From Halichondria panicea (lineage: Eukaryota; Porifera; Demospongiae; Suberitida; Halichondriidae), in the NCBI RefSeq assembly GCF_963675165.1, contig NC_087393.1:1548502-1612501 (forward strand): a stretch of DNA of 64,000 nucleotides. Reading direction: 5' to 3'. A program made the translations under genes and the position numbers. This document shows positions 55,842 to 64,000 of the stretch, in pieces (positions within the stretch are counted from its first letter, which is position 1; each line of letters opens with the position of its first letter). The notes under the pieces are model-generated. The model was not told the DNA's origin and made no database searches. It saw only the letters and a list, made by a program, of their open reading frames with translations.

Positions 55842-58735
55842 TCACATGCCCAGGATCTCTTTGCCCCAGGCTACAATAGTGTCAGTGTCCACCACATTGC
55901 TCACAGTGGATCCAATGTCATAGCCCATGCTCTGAAACTCGGCCAGCGAGAAGTTTTTGTTTTTACACTTGATATAAATGTCTTTGTTTGGGGTGTAAAA
56001 CTTGTTGTTTGATGTAAATGGAACTATTCCTTTTAGTGACTTGTCAGGATCGCAACTTACGAAATCATAAATGTTCGGATTTCCAATGATGCAGGAATTG
56101 TTAGACCACATCTCACCCCAGCCAAGAATATCAATTGAGGCACCGTGACTAAAAGCACAGAAGGGAATAACTATAGTTTTTCCAATACTTTCCTCCACTA
56201 AGCTGTGCACCGCATCAGGATAAATATATAAGTTGTACTTGACCACTTTTGTGCGTCCAAAGTGGCTTTTGGAACCTCCATAAATGAGAAAATTGTATGT
56301 GTCGTAATAGTAGCAAGAGCCATCGTCATGATCTATTGGGAAAGTGGAGTGATAGTTATTTATGAGAAAGTTCTGTGTCAGATTAGTAGTGGCTGGTTGT
56401 AGAGACGGAGTCATTCCATCCTTCACCTTTGTGAGATATGGTTGTCTGTCCCACGAGTTAAATGGTCCGTGATCACTAGTCTCGCGAACCATGTTGAAAC
56501 CTAGGTTATGAACTACATTGTGACCTCCTCCGAATCCGTCATTAAAATTAATACCAGCTCGAGGTCCATTGAAGAACACATTGTTAGAGAATGTAGTTTG
56601 AGCAGTGAGAGCCTGAATGTATGCTGAAGTTTGCTTGCCGAATATTCCAATCTCTCGCATCACATTGTTGGCAATAACATTTCCATGGGGTTGATTGCCA
56701 TTTGTTCCATCGATTAATTGTGTTAAGCCAACCGAAGCAATTGCGCTGTCACCCGTGAAAAAGAATTCATTATTTTGGATGAGAGTCTTCCGCATGTAGT
56801 TGCTAAGAAAAATGCCATTTCCACCAGGTGAGTCAAACCGACAGCTGTGAATTGTTAGACCCTCAACACCTTCCGCAAACACAGCCCCTCCTCTGTGAAT
56901 GGACCAGTCTCCTCCGCTGGGAACCTCGTACAATTCTAAATACGTCGGTTGAGTGTGAGCAAATGTAATGTTCATAAAAGCAATGTTGTAAACGGGCGAG
57001 TCCATTGATCCTTGTACATTGAATAGCCTCTTGAGTACAGTTCCGACACCACTAGTAGGCAAAGTGCTGTTTGGATAAAGGTAGAGTTTCATTTCCGTTT
57101 CATTGTAAAACCATTCTCCAGGAGCGTCTAACTCTTCGAAAATGTTTTCCACATACCATTCAGCACCTGTTAAACATCCTCTGGCCTCTTGATAACCACC
57201 ATAGTTAAACTGAATCTCTCGCTTGGTGTTGTCTCTTCCTTTCACTGCAAACTGCCAGTTTCCCCAATGTTTACAGTGAAACGCATGAACTACTCCTGTT
57301 TCTGGATGTGTCCATGTGCGATTAACGAATCCTTCCTGAGCAGAGTAAACCAGCCCTGTTGAGATGATGTATGTTGAACCACCCCCTCCAGTAGGATGCG
57401 TTGTACCCCAGTAAGATTGTGGGGGATTAAAAACAGCCACGGGCCCACCAATCCCGATCTGAAACTGTGGGAAATGTGTTCCATTTCTTTCTGGACTCTC
57501 AATATGTATCTCTTCAGATTTCCCTTTGTTTTGTGGTGGCATCCAGGAATCAGCTTTGGATACGTAGCCAGTCGGGTTCGTGTGGAGACCCATGGTTTCT
57601 GGGTTGCCATCAGGATATCGAGCACGCACAGCTCTTCGTCCATTTATGAATAACGAGGTGAAATGAATCGGGGCTTGCTTGCTGAGGTCTGCCACCATTA
57701 TGTTGAGTTTCTTGCCACTGATACAACCTTGGTCTGTTGTGGGTACCCATAGTCCATCAGCTCTGAAGTAGCACATGTTAGCAAAGGCTCCTGTTGAAGG
57801 CCCATGCCATGTGTAGGCAAAGCAAGTGTTTTCCTGGGCACATGCTTTCTGGCACTCGTCAGAACTGTTCATACTGCTAACAAATGTTGCCATGTAACTA
57901 CTGTCACCCGGATTTAATACTGCCCCATTGATAGCATTTATTCCGTTCATCTGTGGTTCCATTCTGTGTATGAATTGGTCCCACTGAAAAGTGTATTGTT
58001 TTCCTCCACTTATGAGTGTTGGCTTCGATTTATTTCCTTGAATGGTAAGGTGGCTATCATCATGTCCTAGATCAAGTGTATCAGTTAGGTAGTAATCTCC
58101 GGGGGCCAGTATAATCATTCCTTCGTCTGTCAGCTTGGTCTTTTGACCTCGATACAAGTCGACAGCATGGTAAACAGTTTTCACTGGTTTGTCAGAAGTT
58201 CCAGGATTGTTGTCATCTCCATTGTTAGAGTCAGCATAAACAGTAATGTCACCCTTGTTATTTTTCAGACTTTTATTTTCAGACAGGAGAGGTTTTTTGG
58301 AGCTCTTTGGAACTGGTGGAATGTTACGAGCTGCTAATTGCAGCGCCTCATAGGTATAATGGACTTGACTGTTTGGCTGCAAAAAAGCAGAAAATCTCTA
58401 CAAGCTGGTATATAATACTAGCACAAAAACTACAATTCTGGAAGGCAACCCAGGCTAATTATAGTCTAACCTTTTTTTGTAGTGCCTAGACCTTTTTTTC
58501 TATGCTAGATCTTTAATAGGTAGACAGCAATAGTATGGATGTATACCTGTTCAGTCAAAAGTTGGTTGGCAAAGTCCCAGGCCAGCTCCTTGATGGCACA
58601 GTCAAGCTTAGGATCCACGTTGATGGGCTTAGCACTGGCTTTCGGCAAAGGGGAGCCATCAGAGCCTGCACACTGCACCTTTTCAGTTTGCAAGGCAAAG
58701 ACCAGGCTGCACACAAAAAGTACAATCTTCAGCAT
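55842..58735 (-). CDS. Secreted parallel beta-helix protein, copy E
   Basis: Exons 58735-58547 (63 codons) and 58376-55842 give 907 aa. Exon 1 is the most diverged of the five (signal peptide IVLFVCSLVFALQTEKVQC; PKASAKPINVDPKLDC). Exon 2 and the 3' flank are nearly the same as in copies B and D (WDQFIHRMEP, KSHFGRTKVV, ILGWGEMWSNNSC). This contrast suggests that exon 2 has been homogenised by gene conversion while exon 1 drifted. The frame is intact. The gene is the last of the tandem array, and about 220 bp separates it from the divergent Nudix gene. Confidence 0.85.
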
Positions 58736-58757
58736 CCTTCCAGCTCTGCCGTTGATT

Positions 58758-58776
58758 AGAAAAGAGGGGTGGGGCT
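58758..58776 (-). promoter_or_regulatory. CACCC-box-like motif upstream of copy E
   Basis: AGCCCCACCCCTCTTTTCT on the coding strand, 23 bp before the ATG. The rest of the upstream sequence no longer resembles the other copies, which makes this conserved block stand out. Confidence 0.55.
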
Positions 58777-58952
58777 CGGCGGCTGCTGTAGAAAGATTCA
58801 GCTGAGTCAGCTAAACTATTAATAACACTCTAGATCAGCTTTTCAGCTTTTCAGTTTTACAAACTCTTAGATCCTGGTATAATTAATAGACCAGGTATAT
58901 CATACTCTCACTAGGTCTAGTCTAGATCTATAGACTGTGAAGAATAGAGATC

Positions 58953-61900
58953 ATGTCGTGTACACTAACTCTCATTTCTTCATCGACAACACGAAAGGAA
59001 CCGATAGACTATGACCTCAAGTTACCAGTAGATGTGACCCAGTTGCCCAAGTTCTCTGTGACAGATATCTGGGAGAAGAAGATTAGCAATCCACTCAGAG
59101 ATAGGTGCGTTGTAGATTTAGATCTAAATTTCAACCCCCCTCGATGATACAATCGATTGCCTTTTCGATTTCACATGATATGCATGGCAACAGAATGTAA
59201 TGAATGGCTCCATGTGTTTGTGGAATCGCCATACTGTGTTATTTATCAGAGCTTTTATTAACTAATGTTGTTTTTCCCACTCCCTATAAGGCTAATGGTT
59301 GAGTGGTTGTTTTCCTACTCTGTTGCTCAGCAACAACTGGATGCCATGGTTGCAAAGATCAGTGAAGCAATTCAACAAAATTTACCGCCGAGCAAACCTC
59401 TCTCGACTCAAACTGAAAACGAACCCGACCCTCTGGTACAAAAATCTGTGCAATCAACAAGCACGCCCCATACACCAAGTGATTCACTGACCATCACAGA
59501 AGTACACAAGTTAGTTGTGTCAGTATGTTGCCCCGGTGGCAGTTATTACAGTCCTTGTTTTGTGGAGAAGTTACGAGAAACTTATCAGACCGACAAGGTG
59601 TACAACAAGCAGCTAGTTATTACCACCCAGCACTGGGACGTTTTGCAGAAGAAGAAAGACAACTTCGTTTGGTACAAGACCAAGATTCCCCGCTCGTATG
59701 TTCAGCATATTGAGATGCTTACCAACCATCGACTTTGGTTGCCTGTCGATAACGAGATGAATTTGTTTTTGGAGAACACGTTTCAAGAAGATCTGTATAG
59801 TAGCCGCACTGTTACAGTACCAAATACCGGAGAGGTGATTGATTTTATGTCTGGTACACTCTACGACAAAAAGAAACGAAAGACCTACTACATCCGCTCC
59901 ACTGTTCTAGCCATCTTGACAAAACAGTCCCTTGTGAAATGCCGCTTTGTAGGGGACGAGGCATACAAGCGTATTGCGAAGCGTTACGATGCAGCTGGCA
60001 TTTTGTTTTACTCTGTGCACCCACAAACTGGAAAGGCTGTTTTTTTGCTAGGGCATATGACGTACGGCTCATACACCTGGTGTGACTTTGGAGGACTCAA
60101 AAGCTACAAGAGGCTAAAGTGTGTAAATTAGTAGAAATCATTGTGTCAATATAGGGGCCGTTATAATAATATTATTATTACACGTACCACTACCCTTTGA
60201 TTAGGTACCTACAGTCTTCTGTTTTGACAATTATGCATGTGAACATATTTTCGCTTCCTCTATACATGTATACCTATATATAGGGAGGCAGCAAGACACG
60301 CAGCTGCTCGTGAGTGCTATGAGGAGACGCTCGGTGTTCTGGGAAGTATCAAAGTCTTGCAAAAAATGCTAGAGGACTTCAAAACCAATAATGTCTTCAA
60401 GGTACATATTATTATTTCTATAGCTACCAACACTTGGATTGTAATTTTGCACACAGGTTATTAATGAGGTGTACAACTACGTTGAGCACTTCTTGCGAAT
60501 TCCTTTCATGGACTATTCGAAGATATTTGAAGCAGCTGCTAAATGCCATTCTTCTTCTTTGGAGATTGACGAAATAGGGTAAGTATACATAATTATTACA
60601 ATAACAATGCCAGTTATGGTAGATTGGGCTTCAATTGCGAGGCTTTTTTGATGCGAATTGCAAGTTTTTTCACGCAAAGAGGGACCATATACGGTATATG
60701 CTTGATCAGGAGCCGCAGGTACTAATTGTTTCATTTTGCTGGAAGAGGAGGTTATAATTCGAGAGAGGCCACTGTTCAAGAACGGTGTTTATTAGCTCCA
60801 GCTAATTCAAAAACCTTTAGTTTGTCATCAAAAGTTCTTTTCACCTGCATACACTTTAACTTTGCCCCATGAGAAAGTCTTTGTGAAGCACTAACAAGCT
60901 GCTACTTGTACCTAGTAGCTACGTACATGTAGCTTAGCTGCTAGTATTAATAGCTGCCACATACAGAAATGCTAGAGTCAAAGTTCACTGCGGCTACTAT
61001 TTGAGAGCGGCTACTAAATGTTTCATTTTGTTAGCAAAGGAGGCTACTATTTGAAAGCGGCCTCTGATCAAGCATATATGGTACATGTAATTTGGCTTGT
61101 TTTTTGCATTCAATGCGCAATATAGTTAGAAACGCAGTCATAAAGCTTCATTCGCAGATAATTAACTACACTTTTGAAACCCCGTATATATTGTATTTGT
61201 GTTTCTTTCAGGTGGTTCACAATGAGTGCCATTAGACACGCTGTTCAAATGGGATTAAACAACGAACGTGTTATGGTCAATCTTGATGGCAAAGTAAGTG
61301 GCTAGTCTATTTTGTGTACGCTGGAGCACCCTCTGCACCCTTCTGGCTACACAATACTAATCACAACAGTGAAGCACCTTCATGAGCATAATATAGTATT
61401 GAAAAAAAACCATGGAATCAATGATGCTACTAATAGAACTGCCTCTTATTTATGCTAACAATGCAAAAAAATTCCACCCGGGATCGAACCGGGGACCTTG
61501 AGTGGGTTGAACTCACGTGATAACCACTATGGCTCATTTCAAAATTAGCAGTGTACCACCTACTAGCCTTGACCCCAGGCCGATTTTTCTTTGAAGGAGA
61601 AAAATATGGCTTTGTATGTATTAATTGCATGATGGGTGATAATCATTCCTATGTAGATGGTGTGGCCCATCCACGCCCATATACTATCTATTGTATAGTG
61701 AAGCAGCTTAGCTGTGGCTTATGCATGCCCTCTATTTGTGTTGTTCGAGAAGGCTGGTCTGAAGCCAGAAGAGAATCTCATCTACCTAAGACCGAGGCTA
61801 ACCACCTACCCACCTCACACTCATGTACATACATGCACTCGTACAGGTTAGCTGTGAGCTGCGGGTGGAGTTTGTCCACACCCTCTGCATTGCCGAGAAG

Positions 61901-62479
61901 CTTGGTGTTTTGGACTGCATCGACTACATAACAACACAGCTGCACACAAGCAGTTTAACCACACCCTCTAGACCCATCTCCTATCCCAAATCACAAACAA
62001 CAGAAGGCTTGTCTATCCGCCCCCCACATACAGCACCAGCAATGACCGAGGCATGTACTACTTCACACGTCACTATTGCTCTCGCTGAGAAAATATGTAA
62101 CACTGAGAATGATTCCATTGATAAAATGGTTGCACAAAAAGATGATACACTTAGCATGACAACATCGAAAGAACTCTTGGTTACTCCTTTCGGTGATTCT
62201 CCTCAGAGCACAGCAACAAGTAGTGAGGCTCTCGACTCTGATCTTGATGATTTGGTGAGCCGGTCTCGAGCTTGGTCATTTGAGGAATTTGTGGCTGGTC
62301 TACCTCCAGAGGACGAGGCAGCTGCTGGTGAGGAGAAAAGGAGTTCGCTGCTTAATGGACCGAGACAGAGGAAGGTGGAAAAGGAAGAAAGAAAAAAGAA
62401 AAATACAAGACCTCATCCCACTGTGAAGGGAAGAGCTGTACTTTACTATGGAATGGGTTCTGGCACCTTTGGAATATAG
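58953..62479 (+). CDS. Nudix-domain protein
   Basis: Six exons: 58953-59104, 59291-60118, 60284-60401, 60457-60578, 61212-61293 and 61847-62479, joining in frame to 644 aa. A roughly 280-residue N-terminal region with no family I recognise (LPVDNEMNLFLENTF, SGTLYDKKKRKTYYIR) precedes a Nudix fold: GILFYSVHPQTGKAVFLLG, WCDFGG, then EAARHAAARECYEETLG. The metal-binding ExxxxxxxRExxEE pattern is complete (Glu328, Arg336, Glu337, Glu340, Glu341), but the glycine-to-glutamate spacing is three residues longer than the classic box. EIGWFTM is a typical domain end. Nudix enzymes hydrolyse nucleoside-diphosphate-linked compounds; the substrate is unknown. The C-terminal 150 residues are Ser/Thr-rich, then basic. 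Confidence 0.7.
60685..61080. repeat. Dispersed repeat shared with PAFAH intron 6
   Basis: TGCTTGATCAGGAGCCGC near the left edge is inverted as GCGGCCTCTGATCAAGCA at the right edge; TTTCATTTTGYTRGCAAAGGAGG also recurs. Lies in Nudix intron 4. Confidence 0.6.
61470..61540 (-). tRNA. tRNA-Val-like relic (possible SINE head)
   Basis: Minus strand shows TAGTGGTTATCACG (D-arm region), a TGAGT/ACTCA anticodon stem with AAC at the anticodon position, GGTCCCCGGTTCGATCCCGGG (perfect T-arm and pol III B box) and TGGAATT. The acceptor stem does not pair (TGAAATG against TGGAATT), and position 33 is C rather than T. It is probably a pseudogene or tRNA-derived SINE in Nudix intron 5, not a working tRNA. 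Confidence 0.5.
61563..61612 (+). repeat. Diverged TAGCCTTGACCCCAGGCC dispersed repeat
   Basis: CTAGCCTTGACCCCAGGCCG then TTTGAAGGAGAAAAATATGGC; same two-block form as the other copies, in Nudix intron 5. Confidence 0.5.
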
Positions 62480-62575
62480 AGAATTTTAGGTGATCTGTGT
62501 CTTAAATTATTAAATTATGCTTTTGTACTTCACTATGGAATGGGTGCTGGCACCTTCGGAATTTTAGGTAATGTG
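62445..62575 (+). repeat. Short tandem duplication over the Nudix stop codon
   Basis: ACTATGGAATGGGTTCTGGC with CACCTTTGGAAT at 62445-62476 recurs at about 62525-62556, followed each time by a TTTTAGGTRATSTGTGTCTTA block. The first copy encodes the last nine residues. Confidence 0.7.
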
Positions 62576-62989
62576 TGTCTTACCTTAAGGTGACATAATT
62601 ATTTTCACAGATAACACACTAGTCAGGTAGATTTGTCTGCAATTTTCACTGCTTAGCTCATTTTGCAAATTCTGCTCAAATTGTGTTATTCATAGCATTT
62701 CTAATTACTTGCAAATCGTTTTTTAACGAGATTTATTGCATTTTCCAATTATCTGCGAGGACACATTTTTGCGATTTTACTCTCATTCACAGAAATTATG
62801 TCACGTACCTATCACCGTAGGGTAATTAAATCAATGTTGTTATGTGGATTTTGTGCATCATTAATTGCTATAGATAAAGACACAATAACGTGATCATGAC
62901 ATGGTGTCTAGTAGTTTATAGCTGCATACATTGCATTGTATTGGCAAAAGGAGGTTGGGTTCTAGTCTGCTGTCTTGCTCTTGTGCTGA

Positions 62990-63850
62990 CTGAGATCCAA
63001 AGATGGCTTAGCTAGATTAACTGTGCATGTGCAAACTCTCAGGCTGCTCTAAAAGGGAGCCTGCTGACTGTGAGGTGGAGATGAGTGACCCCAGCTACCA
63101 ATTTGAAGTCCACTCATGCAGGGATAGGTTCGTATCAGATAGATTTATATAGCAACGGATGCATGCCGCTTTATAGTTGATTCCCCTGTTTAATTTATTG
63201 GTATGACATTTACAATAATGACATGTGACATTTTTTCTTGTTCCAGAGTGATGCTGAAGTCGCTGTTCTCGTTCTCCCCTTCCACCCCTCAACAATACGT
63301 TCTCCATCTCACAATTCAGCAACGAGTATCGACAAGCATCAACAGTATGATCTCACCGCAGGCTGCAATCTCAAGAAGGAACAGTAAATTCATCACTGCA
63401 CATAACAGATATCAGACAAAGCAGTGAGATGTTCGCTCGGTTAGTTGTATCATGAAATACCTGCCCCGATGAAAAACACTACAGTCCTTTTTTTGTGGAG
63501 AAGTTACGAGAAACCTTTGAGAGTGACGAGGCATATATACAGTAAGCATCTAATCATTAATTTTATACGCATCACGTGGACATTCTACTCTGCACATCTG
63601 GAAGAGTCTTTTTTAATACTATAGGGCACATGAATCATAACTTTGAAGGTGAGCAAAATTGGCAAAATATAAGCTCTCATCCCTATAATCACTCGGTAAT
63701 TAAGCGCTTCTTCTTGATATTATATCGTATTTTGACTTTTTTCGTAGAAAGCCGTTATTTGGCGTAGTGACCGATATAATTTCCCCAAAATTTGCAAAAA
63801 TGCTAGAGGATGGCCAGGGCAAGTACGAAAAAGCGTGGAAACGAGCAAGC
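62990..63850 (+). pseudogene. Degenerate paralogue of the Nudix gene
   Basis: Fragments follow the order of the intact gene. A donor-like GGATAG/GT near 63128 resembles the end of exon 1. VMLKSLFSFSPSTPQQ after an acceptor at 63246 resembles RLMVEWLFSYSVAQQQ of exon 2. TTTTTGTGGAGAAGTTACGA at 63486 matches 59558. AATGCTAGAGGA at 63800 matches exon 3. Stops and large deletions separate them, and the Nudix box is not found. Confidence 0.65.
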
Positions 63851-64000
63851 GGTAGAAAGCCTACGTTAGTATACAACGTCATTCACATAATTGTGTATAC
63901 ATGCAAGAGTGAGTATATCACTGCATGGTATACGTACTTTGTTTAAGTGAGTATATTGATGGGAACACGTGATACAAATGCAATGTATATTAAGCAACTA
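63851..64000. other. Window end, no gene recognised
   Basis: AT-rich, no supported open frame; the degenerate Nudix paralogue may extend past the window. Confidence 0.5.

Noticed and set aside
25915-58400. Plus-strand and alternative-frame open frames of 60-117 codons across the beta-helix genes
   Set aside because: They recur at the same place in each copy as shadows of the long minus-strand frame and have no domain or splice support.
61470-61540. Functional tRNA-Val gene
   Set aside because: The acceptor stem does not pair and position 33 is C, although the T-arm is perfect.

Overview
The window is animal nuclear DNA. Genes are split by short GT-AG introns, AT-rich intergenic DNA is rich in short palindromic repeats and CATGCATG-type words, and the gene content is metazoan (BRF2, platelet-activating-factor acetylhydrolase, a seven-helix receptor, piggyBac and KDZ-type DNA transposons). 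The compact genes and the tandem secreted beta-helix family suggest an early-branching aquatic invertebrate, most likely a demosponge. That is an inference; no marker here fixes the species.

Layout. 0.6-8.3 kb: two head-to-tail copies of a 3.8-3.9 kb unit, each with an intact piggyBac-type transposase whose only intron is filled by a ~160-bp minisatellite. 8.3-9.3 kb: an intact single-exon seven-helix protein. 10.3-16.7 kb: a seven-exon PAF-acetylhydrolase (462 aa, full Ser-Asp-His triad). 17.7-19.8 kb: a decayed inverted copy of the seven-helix gene and a fragment of the acetylhydrolase 3' end. 20.0-25.7 kb: a 15-exon BRF2 gene (415 aa) for the TFIIIB subunit used at type 3 RNA polymerase III promoters. 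25.9-58.7 kb: five tandem minus-strand copies (A-E) of a two-exon gene for a secreted ~907-aa parallel beta-helix protein with a PAN/Apple-like cysteine cluster. 59.0-62.5 kb: a six-exon Nudix-domain gene, followed by wreckage of a paralogue.

Two large DNA transposons sit inside the beta-helix array and can be delimited to the base by comparison with sister copies. Element 1 (38025-44746, 6722 bp) interrupts exon 2 of copy D. It has 13-bp terminal inverted repeats, no target-site duplication, and four open genes in two head-to-head pairs: an unknown small protein with a chromodomain protein, and a protein kinase with a three-motif RNase H-like transposase. A cut-and-paste-type element carrying a kinase and a chromodomain protein is the best candidate here for an undescribed system. 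Element 2 (45341-55676, 10336 bp) is a KDZ-type transposon between copies D and E. It has ~115-bp inverted repeats, a 7-bp target duplication, inverted subterminal arrays of a hairpin-forming repeat, a multi-exon SWIM/Cys-cluster transposase and a Ulp1-like cysteine protease. Both of its genes seem to carry frameshifts.

Within the beta-helix array, copy D is a mosaic of C-like and B/E-like sequence, and all copies share a CACCC-box-like promoter motif. This points to ongoing gene conversion or unequal exchange in a family that also attracts transposons. Exon models were built by hand from frame, splice consensus and family resemblance; single-base errors at exon edges are possible.
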